From an uncultured Collinsella sp. (GTDB lineage: Bacteria; Actinomycetota; Coriobacteriia; Coriobacteriales; Coriobacteriaceae), in the NCBI GenBank assembly GCA_900756765.1, contig CAAELE010000007.1:124001-188000 (forward strand): a stretch of DNA of 64,000 nucleotides, read 5' to 3'. This document shows positions 1-8,147 of this stretch, piece after piece; positions within the stretch are counted from its first letter, which is position 1, and each line of letters opens with the position of its first letter. The notes under the pieces were generated by a model. It did not search any database, had not been told where the DNA came from, and saw only the letters and a program-made list of their open reading frames with translations. Both the position numbers and the translations under genes were made by a program.

Positions 1-934
1 CCATCACGTGCACGCGCGCACCCGACTCGAGCACACGCGGCTTGGCTCCCTCGCGACCCAAATACGTAAACGTCATCATAAAGCGCATCGTCTGGCCAAA
101 ACGGTCTGCCACGCCCAGCATCTCGCCGCGGTCAAGTGCCGCGACACCATCACCAACCAGGTTGAGCGCCACGCGTTGCCCAGGCAGCGCGCGCGGCGTA
201 TCGCCATGCACCTGAATCCCGCGCACACGACAGACCGTACGCGACGGCAAAGCCATCAGCTCGTCGCCCACCGCAACCGGCGCATCGTGCAGCGTTCCCG
301 TCACGACGGTGCCGACGCCCTTAATCGTAAAGCAGCGGTCAATCGGCAGGCGAGGCGCGGCATCGCTCCGCTCGGCACGGTCGCGGCAGGCATCCCAGCA
401 GGCACTTACCTGCTCGTCGAGCACCGCAAGCAACCCGTCGATCCCCTCGCCCGTCTTAGACGACACGAGCACAATCGGCGCGCCCGCAAACACGGTACCC
501 GACAAAAAGTCATCGACATCGAGCTCGGCAAGCTCGGTCATCTCGGCGTCGGCCAGGTCGCACATCGTCAGCGCGACCACCATGTGTGTGACGCCCAGCA
601 GCTCCAGCACATGCACGTGCTCGCGGGTCTGCGGCATCACGCCCTCGACGGCCGAAACCACCAGCACTGCCACGTCGATGCCCGTGGCACCCTGCACCAT
701 GGCGCGCAGGTAATGCGCGTGCCCCGGCACGTCGACCAGGCCGACGATTTTGCCACTCGGCAGCGCCAGCTCGCCAAAGCCAAGCTCAACGGTCATACCG
801 CGACGACGCTCAACCTCCAGGCGGTCGGGATTCTTGCCGGTCAGTGCCTCGATCAGTGCCGACTTACCGTGGTCAACGTGGCCCGCCGTGCCAACGATAA
901 CGGGACACTCCACCAGCGCCTGAACCTCACTCAT
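1..934 (-). CDS. selB: Selenocysteine-specific elongation factor SelB, 3' part outside the window
   Basis: SelB is the GTPase that carries Sec-tRNA to the ribosome at UGA codons marked by a SECIS hairpin. About 311 N-terminal residues are visible and the reading frame is open at the window edge. The P-loop reads GHVDHGKS, followed by the switch region GMTVELGFGEL and the G3 motif DVPGHAHY. The usual NKxD-type guanine motif appears as TMCD, comparable to the TKAD of other SelB proteins. The EF-Tu-like domain 2 begins near residue 180 (FTIKGVGTVVTGT). The ATG overlaps the selA stop by four bases (ATGA), so the two are probably translationally coupled. The C-terminal winged-helix SECIS-binding domains lie outside the window. 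Confidence 0.95.
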   Translation of the reverse strand, partial: MSEVQALVECPVIVGTAGHVDHGKSALIEALTGKNPDRLEVERRRGMTVELGFGELALPSGKIVGLVDVPGHAHYLRAMVQGATGIDVAVLVVSAVEGVMPQTREHVHVLELLGVTHMVVALTMCDLADAEMTELAELDVDDFLSGTVFAGAPIVLVSSKTGEGIDGLLAVLDEQVSACWDACRDRAERSDAAPRLPIDRCFTIKGVGTVVTGTLHDAPVAVGDELMALPSRTVCRVRGIQVHGDTPRALPGQRVALNLVGDGVAALDRGEMLGVADRFGQTMRFMMTFTYLGREGAKPRVLESGARVHVM

Positions 935-2388
935 CGAGCAATCGCCTTCTTAACGCACGCGACGAGCGTCGACGCCGCCGTCTCGATATCGCGGCCTCCC
1001 ACGAGCGTACGGACGTCAAACAAAATGCGATCGTGCGAGGTTCGCGTGACGACCGGCGTGTCGAAGTCCTGGACAAGCGACCGCTTGAGCGCGTCGACCG
1101 TCAGGCGCTCGTCAACAAGACGCACGGCCACGCACATCGTCGGCAGCTCAACGGTAGGCAGCGAACCGCCACCGGGCGTCGAAGACTCCTCGACGATTTC
1201 CACCTGCACGGCACACGGGCAGCCAGCCTTATCGAGACCCGCCACCATCAGCTCGCGCAGCTTACGGGCACGACGCTCCAGATGAGCCTGCGGAAGCGTG
1301 AGCATGTTGAGCACCGGCACCTCGCGATGGGCAACATCCGCCCCGTCCATGTAGATGCGCAGTGTGGCCTCGAGCGCCGTAAGCGCCAACTTGCCCGGGC
1401 GCAGGGCGCGCATAAGCGGATGCGACCCACAGGCCTGGACCAGATCGCGACGGCCCATGATAATGCCCGCCTGTGCGGCACCGAGCAGCTTATCGCCCGA
1501 GCACGACACCAGATCGAGCCCTGCCGAAACCGAAGCCGGCGTGGTTTCTTCACCGCCGCGCACCAAGATGTCGTCGGGCAACAGCGCGCCCGAGCCCTGG
1601 TCCTCGTAGAACAGCAGGCCATGCTTGTGGGCCAGAGCGGCAAGCTCCCGAGAGCCCACCTCCTCGTGAAAACCCTCGATGCGATAGTTGGAAGGATGGA
1701 CCTTAAGGATCATCGCCGTATCGGGCGTGATGGCGCGCTCGTAGTCGCCCAAATGCGTGCGGTTGGTGGCGCCGACCTCGACGAGTTTGGCGCCCGAAGC
1801 CGCCATGACATCGGGGATGCGGAAGCTGCCGCCGATCTCGACAAGCTCGCCGCGGCTGACGATGACCTCCTTGCCTGCGGCATGGGTCGCCAGCACCAGC
1901 AGCACGGCGGCCGCGTTGTTGTTGACCACAAGCGCGTCCTCGGCACCGGTGAGTGAGCGGATGAGCTGCGCGGCGTGCTCCTTGCGCGACCCGCGCGAAC
2001 AGGTGTCCACACTGTACTCGAGCGTGCTGTAGCCGCGCGCGACCTCGGCCACGGCCTTGGCGGCCGACTCCGCGAGCGGGGCGCGACCCAAGTTGGTATG
2101 GATGACCACGCCCGTAGCGTTGACGGCAGGGCGCAGGCTCGGCAGCGCAGAACGATGCGCGCGAAATTCAATGGCCGATGCCAGCTCGCGCTTAGAGCGC
2201 GGGGCGGAACCGGCGCGAATGGCGGCGCGCTCCTCGTCGAGCTCGGCCGTAACGGCGGCATGCACCACCGCGTCACAGGTCTCCCCCGCCGCCTTCACCA
2301 CCGGCCACTCGGCAAGCAGCTCGTTGACGGAAGGAATGGCGCGCAGGCGGGCGCGCACCTCATCGGACATGTTCTGGCTATCGCTCAT
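931..2388 (-). CDS. selA: L-seryl-tRNA(Sec) selenium transferase SelA
   Basis: SelA is a PLP enzyme that converts seryl-tRNA(Sec) to selenocysteyl-tRNA(Sec) using selenophosphate from SelD. The protein has 485 residues, normal for the bacterial family. The PLP-binding motif SGDKLLGAAQAG places the Schiff-base lysine near residue 300. The N-terminal region has the family signature NATGVVIHTNLGRAPL near residue 90. The start is set by AAAGG six bases before the ATG. It lies 52 bases downstream of a molybdopterin oxidoreductase and overlaps selB, suggesting one operon. Its cellular customers visible here are fdhF and selD, both with in-frame UGA codons. Confidence 0.96.
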   Translation of the reverse strand: MSDSQNMSDEVRARLRAIPSVNELLAEWPVVKAAGETCDAVVHAAVTAELDEERAAIRAGSAPRSKRELASAIEFRAHRSALPSLRPAVNATGVVIHTNLGRAPLAESAAKAVAEVARGYSTLEYSVDTCSRGSRKEHAAQLIRSLTGAEDALVVNNNAAAVLLVLATHAAGKEVIVSRGELVEIGGSFRIPDVMAASGAKLVEVGATNRTHLGDYERAITPDTAMILKVHPSNYRIEGFHEEVGSRELAALAHKHGLLFYEDQGSGALLPDDILVRGGEETTPASVSAGLDLVSCSGDKLLGAAQAGIIMGRRDLVQACGSHPLMRALRPGKLALTALEATLRIYMDGADVAHREVPVLNMLTLPQAHLERRARKLRELMVAGLDKAGCPCAVQVEIVEESSTPGGGSLPTVELPTMCVAVRLVDERLTVDALKRSLVQDFDTPVVTRTSHDRILFDVRTLVGGRDIETAASTLVACVKKAIAR

Positions 2389-2440
2389 GTGCGGCCTTTC
2401 AAAAGAAACGTGGATCAGTCGAATACATCAGCTGAGTCAA

Positions 2441-4558
2441 TTACTCGTCATTATCCCCGCGCGCGAGAATCTTTTCCACGCGAACGGCGTTTTCCTGGGT
2501 GAGCGCGGCGCCCGTAATGGGATCCCAGCGCAGCGGCGTATGGTCGAGCGGGCCAACGCCGAGCGCTTGGGCGCCATCCGCGCCGGCGCCAAACGAACGC
2601 CCACCGGGGGCGGCCGAGGTGAAGATGCACGCCGGATGCAGATACGGCGTTGTCTCCACGCGCACGCGATCGCGGCCCATGTCGCTCACAAGCTCGACGA
2701 CCTCGCCATCGGCGACACCCATGCGCGCAGCAACATCGGCATTCATCTGCACGGCATCCAGGTCCGATCCAGCCTCGGCGGCACCTTGGGCCGCAAGCCT
2801 TCGCGAGGTATGCGACTCAAAGGGACGGTTGCCGCTAATGAGGCGAAACATCCCCGGGCCAGGTTCCACCATGGGAGCGATCCAGTTGGGCACACGACCC
2901 AGGCCGGCCCGTTCCCATACGTCGCTTGCCAGCGCAATTTTGCCGCCATTCAAGGGGATCGCCGGCTCGCCCGTACGCGACGGCAATGCAACACCCGTGT
3001 CGGCCCAGCCGCGCTCCTTGAGCTCGTCAAGATTGATCCCAAAAGGCGCCACCTGGGCAGCCGCCAGATCGTCGGACGTAAACTGGAAGTACTCGCCCAC
3101 GCCACACGCCTGCGCCAGACCGGCAAAAATCTCCCGACCGGGACGTGTGTCGTCATGCTGCACGGGCAGCACGGCGTTGCGGTAGAACACGCGCGCATCG
3201 TTGACGCCCGCCACCGTTCCCACGCCGCGGTCGGCCTCCAGATACGTCACGTCGGGCAGCACGAAGTCGGAAGCGCGCGCTGTCTCGGACCAGCGAATAT
3301 CAATTGTCACGAGCAAGTCGAGCTGCTGCAAGATTCCCAACCAAGCCTGCGCATTGCCATAGCCCGCACCGGGGTTACTGGCATAAACGATGAGCCCACG
3401 CAATTCGCCGTCCAAAATCGACTGGCCGATGGTCGTGCACAGACCGCGCATCGGATCGACCAGTGGATAGCGCTCGGACCCCAGCTTGGGCTCACACGGC
3501 ACCGACGGCGTCGCAAAACGCACAGGGTCCAAGTCGCCCAGTACAAGCGGTGTGGGCGGATTGAGCGCGCCGCCCGCATGTCCGATGCAGCCCAGCAGCA
3601 CATCGACCAAGCAGATAGCGCGCGCCGTCTGCGTACTATTGGCATACGCGATACCGATGCCACCATGAAAGCCGGCGTCCACCACCGCAGCAGGCGCCGC
3701 GGCAGCCAAATCACGCGCAGTCGCACTGATATCGTCCGCCGGCACGTCGCACATCGACTCGGCCCACTCGGGCGTCCAAGCGCTGGCCGCCTGCGCCAGC
3801 TCATCAAAACCCGTGGTATAGCGGGCAACAAACTCGCGGTCGTACAAGTCCTCGGCAATGAGCACATGCGCAATGCCCAGCAGCAAGGCTAGGTCGCAGC
3901 CCGGGCGTACGCGCAACCAGCGGTCGGCGAGCGCAGCCGAGCCGCTGCGCCGGGGGTCGACCACGATGATCTTCGCCCCACGGCGACGGGCATCGCTGAG
4001 CGCATCAACGGCCCCCATCGTCGACGAATCGACGATGGAACGCCCCAGGTACATGATGCAATCGGTATGTGCCAGGTCGGAGGCGGGGCTGTATCCCAGG
4101 CTGTGCTCCCAACCGGTAAGTCGGCTTACCTCGCAGGCGCCATCGGCACCGTACACGTTGGGCGAGCCCAGCGCATGCATAAAACGATACGCCCAGTAGC
4201 GGTCAAACGAGGGCACGCCGAGCGTCATGCCCAGCGCGCGCGGACCATGCCCGTCAACAATTCCCCCAAGACGCTCGGCAATCTGCGCGAACGCCTCATC
4301 CCACGAAATCACATCGAACCCCGAGCCATCAGCTCGTCGGCGCATGGGGTGAACAATGCGGTCACGCTCGTCAAACGGCATTGCTAGGCGATGGCGCCCG
4401 CGGGCGCACAGGGCACGCGAGGCACACGGATGCCCCGGCACCGGCAACTCGGCCACCACGCGACCGTCCTCAACGCGTGCCGCAAAGGCGCAATCGGCAT
4501 AGCATCCCCCGCATGTGGTCACCACGGCGCGACCGTCACGCTCCACAGCAGATGCCAT
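2441..4558 (-). CDS. Molybdopterin-dependent oxidoreductase, active-site Cys (formate dehydrogenase-like family)
   Basis: The 705-residue protein belongs to the DMSO reductase/formate dehydrogenase superfamily. An N-terminal [4Fe-4S] motif is formed by C16, C19, C23 and C51. Aligning it by eye with FdhF of this window puts C142 (ADGACEVSR) where FdhF has selenocysteine, so molybdenum is probably bound by cysteine. No twin-arginine leader is seen, which suggests a cytoplasmic enzyme. The ATG at 4558 is preferred because AAGGGG stands eight bases upstream; a longer frame to 4624 lacks this. It is followed by selA and selB in the same direction. The substrate cannot be told from sequence: formate dehydrogenase-like, thiosulfate/polysulfide reductase-like and other members all remain possible. 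Confidence 0.8.
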   Translation of the reverse strand: MASAVERDGRAVVTTCGGCYADCAFAARVEDGRVVAELPVPGHPCASRALCARGRHRLAMPFDERDRIVHPMRRRADGSGFDVISWDEAFAQIAERLGGIVDGHGPRALGMTLGVPSFDRYWAYRFMHALGSPNVYGADGACEVSRLTGWEHSLGYSPASDLAHTDCIMYLGRSIVDSSTMGAVDALSDARRRGAKIIVVDPRRSGSAALADRWLRVRPGCDLALLLGIAHVLIAEDLYDREFVARYTTGFDELAQAASAWTPEWAESMCDVPADDISATARDLAAAAPAAVVDAGFHGGIGIAYANSTQTARAICLVDVLLGCIGHAGGALNPPTPLVLGDLDPVRFATPSVPCEPKLGSERYPLVDPMRGLCTTIGQSILDGELRGLIVYASNPGAGYGNAQAWLGILQQLDLLVTIDIRWSETARASDFVLPDVTYLEADRGVGTVAGVNDARVFYRNAVLPVQHDDTRPGREIFAGLAQACGVGEYFQFTSDDLAAAQVAPFGINLDELKERGWADTGVALPSRTGEPAIPLNGGKIALASDVWERAGLGRVPNWIAPMVEPGPGMFRLISGNRPFESHTSRRLAAQGAAEAGSDLDAVQMNADVAARMGVADGEVVELVSDMGRDRVRVETTPYLHPACIFTSAAPGGRSFGAGADGAQALGVGPLDHTPLRWDPITGAALTQENAVRVEKILARGDNDE

Positions 4559-4621
4559 CTCGATTACCCCTTTCATCAGCCAAACACAACAGGCCAAAAG
4601 CCCGGCAACGGGCCCCAGACC

Positions 4622-4659
4622 CAAAAAGCCTCCCGCACGGCAACGCCCCGCGGGAGGCC
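4622..4659 (-). terminator. Rho-independent terminator after the hyf-focA operon
   Basis: Inverted arms GCCTCCCGC (4628-4636) and GCGGGAGGC (4650-4658) form a 9-bp GC stem. On the minus strand this is followed at once by a run of five T. It lies just downstream of the formate channel stop and separates the hydrogenase operon from the oxidoreductase-selA-selB genes. Confidence 0.85.
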
Positions 4660-4680
4660 AAACGTCAAACAGACAGTACC

Positions 4681-5520
4681 TTACGCCTCGGACTTCTTGG
4701 CGTAGATAAACCAGTAGCCGAGCGCGACCAGAACCGCGCCGCCCACGATGTTGCCCAGCGTGGCAGCGGACAGGTTAAACGCAATGCCCGCAGCGTTGAG
4801 CGCATCGGCGCCGGCGACGTCGGCGCCATAGCCGCATGCATGCATCACGGCGCCCATGGGCAAAAAGTACATGTTGGCAACGCAGTGCTCAAAACCACAG
4901 GCCACAAAGGCGGCGATGGGCAGCAGAATGCCCACGACCTTATCGACCACGGTCTTGCCGGCGGTACCGATCCACACGGCCAGGCACACAAAAATGTTGC
5001 ACAGGATGCCGCGGAAGAAGATCGTCACCCAGTCGACCGTCACCTTGCCAGCGGCGACGCTCACCATGGAATTGGCGACCGCCTCGCCGTTGAGCTTGTA
5101 AATGCCGGCCATGTACACCAAAAAGACGATGAACAGGGCACCGGCAAAGTTACCAAGCCACACGACGAGCCATGCCTTGAGCATCTGAGCCAGGGTGATC
5201 TTTTTGCTCTTGAGCGCGCAGACCATAAGCGAGTTGCCGGTGAACAGCTCGGCGCCGCACACCAGCACCAGCACCAGGCCCAGGCAAAAGCACAGGCCGC
5301 CCACGACGCGCTGGGCGCCCCAACCCAGCGTGCTATCGCTCAAGAACACGGTAAAGAACAGGCCACCGAAGGCAATAAACGCACCGGCGAACATTGCCAA
5401 CAGAAAGGCCTTTGCGACCGGCAGGTTGGCCTTGGTCACGCCGGCGGCCTCGGTCTTGGCCTCGATCGCGGCGGGCGCCAGGCAATCGGGAGCAGGGTAC
5501 TCCACCTTGGAATCTGCCAT
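4681..5520 (-). CDS. focA: Formate/nitrite channel, FocA/FocB family
   Basis: This is a 279-residue membrane protein of the pentameric formate-nitrite transporter family, which moves formate across the cytoplasmic membrane. Six hydrophobic segments are visible, with the family motif FAGAFIAFGGLFF near the first and FEHCVANMYFLP containing the conserved pore histidine. The ATG at 5520 (MADSKVEYP) follows AAGAAG seven bases upstream; an upstream ATG at 5553 lacks a comparable site. It is the last gene of the fdhF-hyf operon, matching focB at the end of E. coli hyf. The context suggests it imports formate for oxidation by FdhF and the hydrogenase-4-type complex. Confidence 0.9.
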   Translation of the reverse strand: MADSKVEYPAPDCLAPAAIEAKTEAAGVTKANLPVAKAFLLAMFAGAFIAFGGLFFTVFLSDSTLGWGAQRVVGGLCFCLGLVLVLVCGAELFTGNSLMVCALKSKKITLAQMLKAWLVVWLGNFAGALFIVFLVYMAGIYKLNGEAVANSMVSVAAGKVTVDWVTIFFRGILCNIFVCLAVWIGTAGKTVVDKVVGILLPIAAFVACGFEHCVANMYFLPMGAVMHACGYGADVAGADALNAAGIAFNLSAATLGNIVGGAVLVALGYWFIYAKKSEA

Positions 5521-5559
5521 GTCAATCACTTCTTTCCTAATCAGCAGGGACAAGCGCTC

Positions 5560-6063
5560 CTATTGCTCTTGCCCCAAGCGGACAAAGTGGGAAAAGTCGT
5601 TGGCGGCCACGGCGTCGTACACGGCGTCGACGGCGTCAAAGACTTCCGGGGACATGGGGTTGTAGAACTCCGTGTCGCCCGGCTGAATCCCAACGAAGAC
5701 GATATCATCACACGATTGCTCGATTTCCTCGATCAGAATCGACAAAGGAAGCGAATGCGTGGTGAACATCGACTTGCGGGCCACATCGCGCTTGTCGAGC
5801 AAACGGATGGACCCGACGGGCAGCGCCATGTCGGCGGCATCGACCAAGACCAGGCGAGGCGGACGCTCGCGCTTGACCTCGATGATGTCGTCCTCGGGCG
5901 TTTGACCTCCGTCGATGGTGTACCAACCGGCAATGGGTGCGTCTTCCATCTTTTTGGAGAGCACAGGGCCGGCGGCATCGTCGGCGCGCAGTACGCTTCC
6001 CGCCGTGAGCACAATGCCCGCAAACGGGGCACCGTTCACACGTCCATCCACAACGCGACCCAT
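5560..6063 (-). CDS. hycI: Hydrogenase maturation endopeptidase HycI
   Basis: HycI cleaves the C-terminal tail of the [NiFe] hydrogenase large subunit after nickel insertion. The 167-residue sequence matches the HycI pattern: GSVLRADDAAGP near the N-terminus corresponds to the GNxMxGDDGAGP segment, and VDAADMALPVG, TTHSLPL and FVGIQPGDTEFYNPM follow in order. Conserved aspartates in these segments are the expected nickel-sensing residues. Its ATG shares one base with the stop of the upstream hyfJ-like gene (TAATG), indicating coupling. Its presence fits the processable tail on HyfG. Confidence 0.9.
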   Translation of the reverse strand: MGRVVDGRVNGAPFAGIVLTAGSVLRADDAAGPVLSKKMEDAPIAGWYTIDGGQTPEDDIIEVKRERPPRLVLVDAADMALPVGSIRLLDKRDVARKSMFTTHSLPLSILIEEIEQSCDDIVFVGIQPGDTEFYNPMSPEVFDAVDAVYDAVAANDFSHFVRLGQEQ

Positions 6064-6644
6064 TACTGCAACCTTCCCGTCAGATACACGCCCGATACAT
6101 CGCGCACGCGCTCAACCAGATCGCGGAACTTCATTAAGAACGCGACCTGCTGGGCATGAATGCCAAAGTCGTCATCGAACACCGAGATGCCGGCCTTGGC
6201 CGACCCGCGAAAACCGCGCTCGTCGAGCAGCGCATCGCAGGCCTCGAGCAGCGACGGCACCGCCGCTTTGTCGAGCTGGCACTCGCCAAAGGAGCGGATG
6301 GCCTCGAACTTTATTTTGGCCTCCCCCTCCGGCAACGCGTCGACGAGCGAATAGAACACATCCACCGGCACCGACAGGCGCGGCTCAAAGCAGTCGAGCA
6401 CGCCGGTGTGGTGGCCCACGGCGAGCGTGTAGTACAGCACGTCGCAGGCCTCCTGGGGAACGTCTTCCTCGGTCTCCACAAACTTACGCGTGAGCTCGTA
6501 AAAGACCACCTGATCGGGCGCATGGCCCAGGCAGGGGTCGGCGACGCCCTCGGCGGCCTCGTCGCTTGCGCGCGAGGCATCGCCAAAGGAGCCGCCGAGC
6601 ATGCCGGGGCCCGCAAAGTAACCAGAGCGGTCCGTGAGTTCCAT
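6063..6644 (-). CDS. hyfJ: Formate hydrogenlyase assembly protein, HycH/HyfJ family
   Basis: The 193-residue protein carries the HycH/HyfJ core: VVFYELTRKF, then VLYYTLAVGHHTGVLDC, and a C-terminal YLTGRLQ-type end. HycH proteins assist late assembly of the formate-hydrogenlyase hydrogenase. An N-terminal stretch of roughly 45 residues (SGYFAGPGMLGGS...) precedes the core and is not part of E. coli HycH. The start directly abuts the hyfI stop. No other candidate function is suggested by the context. Confidence 0.85.
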   Translation of the reverse strand: MELTDRSGYFAGPGMLGGSFGDASRASDEAAEGVADPCLGHAPDQVVFYELTRKFVETEEDVPQEACDVLYYTLAVGHHTGVLDCFEPRLSVPVDVFYSLVDALPEGEAKIKFEAIRSFGECQLDKAAVPSLLEACDALLDERGFRGSAKAGISVFDDDFGIHAQQVAFLMKFRDLVERVRDVSGVYLTGRLQ

Positions 6645-7427
6645 CTAGCGACCTCCGGCCAGCACCAGATCCTGCAGCGCCGAGTACACCTCGACGCGGC
6701 GAGGATCGTCCTGCTTGTCGATAAGCAGCGCCATGGCACCGCGGATATCGCCCTTGGGTGCGCCCTCGAGCGTGTCCATAAACTCGTTGGCCAGGTCGCG
6801 GCCGTAACGGTAGCCGCTCATGGCGCGAGCCTCGCGCTCAATGGCAACACGCAGCTTGTACGGCACGCCGGGGTGCAGGATATCGGCCTGCTCGCCGGCG
6901 GCCTCCACCGTGGTTTCGGCATGGAGCTTTTGGTCCAGCAGACCGAGCGCCATGGCAAAGCCGTAGATGGTCTGCGCGGGGCTGGGCGGGCAGCCGGGGA
7001 TGTAGACATCGACCGGCAGAATCTTGTCCGTGCCGCCCCAGACGCAGTAGTTGTCGTAGAAGATGCCGCCGGTGCAGCCGCACGCGCCATAGGACACCAC
7101 GATCTTGGGATCGGGTGCGGCCTCAAAGGCGCGCAGCGCCGGCATGCGCATGGCACGCGTCACGGCGCCGGTGTACAGCAGCACATCGGCGTGACGGGGC
7201 GAGGGCACGACCTTGATGCCAAAGCGCTCGACGTCGAAGACGGGCGTGATGGAACCGAAGATCTCGATCTCGCAGCCGTTGCAGCCGCCGCAGTCAACAC
7301 GGTAGACGTACACCGAGCGCTTGATCTTCTTAAGAAGGGTCGCCTTGGCCTTCTCGATGCTCTCATCGAGCTCGATCTTGGTCGGGCGGTACTGAAGCCG
7401 CTCGGGCAAAAGCGTGGGTTCGGCCAT
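6645..7427 (-). CDS. hyfI: Hydrogenase-4 small subunit HyfI (HycG/NuoB-like)
   Basis: This is the electron-transfer small subunit of a group 4 [NiFe] hydrogenase, holding one [4Fe-4S] cluster close to the nickel site. The 260-residue sequence has CGGCNGCEIE, GACGCTGG and PGCPPSP, which supply the four cluster cysteines as in NuoB. The C-terminal third (from about residue 170) is longer than in NuoB, as usual for HycG/HyfI. It lies two bases after hyfH and directly before hyfJ. The protein acts on the cytoplasmic face of the membrane complex. Confidence 0.94.
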   Translation of the reverse strand: MAEPTLLPERLQYRPTKIELDESIEKAKATLLKKIKRSVYVYRVDCGGCNGCEIEIFGSITPVFDVERFGIKVVPSPRHADVLLYTGAVTRAMRMPALRAFEAAPDPKIVVSYGACGCTGGIFYDNYCVWGGTDKILPVDVYIPGCPPSPAQTIYGFAMALGLLDQKLHAETTVEAAGEQADILHPGVPYKLRVAIEREARAMSGYRYGRDLANEFMDTLEGAPKGDIRGAMALLIDKQDDPRRVEVYSALQDLVLAGGR

Positions 7428-7429
7428 GG

Positions 7430-8146
7430 TTACTCCTCCTTCGTATCAAAATCCATGATGATGCCCTCGACCGGCGCAGGACCGGCGGGAATCTCGGGCG
7501 CATCGGGGTTGAGCTCGCGGTCGATATACTCCGGGTTCACGCCGTGGCCGCCCAGATACTCCATGCCGGGGCCCTGGGGCTCACCGGACGCAAGCGTCTC
7601 GTTGGCAGCCATGCCGTGCGCGTTGCCGGTCTTTACGGCCGAAGCGGCGCGCAGGGCGTCGAGCTCACGCTTGCACTCCTGGCACATACCGACGGTACGG
7701 GCGGCCTGGATGGCCTCCATGCCGCCGGCCTTTTGCAGCAGGCGCTTGGCGTAGTCGATCTCCTTGTGCGGGGCGAACGGCTTGCCGCAACGCGAGCAGT
7801 GCTCGAGCGTATAGACGCTCTTGCTGGTGAGGTCGTCCTTGCTCATAACGGCCAGCTCAAACTCTTCGGTGAGCTTGATGGCCTCCATGGGACAGGCTTC
7901 CTCGCAGCGGCCGCAGAAGATGCAGCGACCGTAGTCGATCGACCAGGTGATGGTATCGGAGGCAAGGTCGGTGTCCATGCGAATGGCATCGGCCGGGCAC
8001 GCCACGCCGCAGGCACCGCAGGCGATGCAGAGCTCGGCGTTGTGCTCGGGCTTGCCGCGCATGTCCTTGTTGGTGGGAAACGGCGCAAACGGGTACTTGA
8101 CCGTCGCGTCGCCGGCCTTGGCGTTAACCTTCCAAAGCTTCAGCAT
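7430..8146 (-). CDS. hyfH: Hydrogenase-4 ferredoxin-like subunit HyfH (HycF/NuoI-like)
   Basis: This 238-residue subunit holds two [4Fe-4S] clusters and relays electrons within the peripheral arm. Cluster motifs are CIACGACGVACP and CIFCGRCEEACP. A third cysteine set, CSRCGKP and CQEC, follows near residues 125-165, as in HycF-type proteins. The ATG at 8146 (MLKLWKVN) is chosen because it sits directly after the hyfG stop and matches the family N-terminus. The C-terminal 60 residues are poorly conserved and acidic. Confidence 0.92.
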   Translation of the reverse strand: MLKLWKVNAKAGDATVKYPFAPFPTNKDMRGKPEHNAELCIACGACGVACPADAIRMDTDLASDTITWSIDYGRCIFCGRCEEACPMEAIKLTEEFELAVMSKDDLTSKSVYTLEHCSRCGKPFAPHKEIDYAKRLLQKAGGMEAIQAARTVGMCQECKRELDALRAASAVKTGNAHGMAANETLASGEPQGPGMEYLGGHGVNPEYIDRELNPDAPEIPAGPAPVEGIIMDFDTKEE

Positions 8147-8147
8147 A

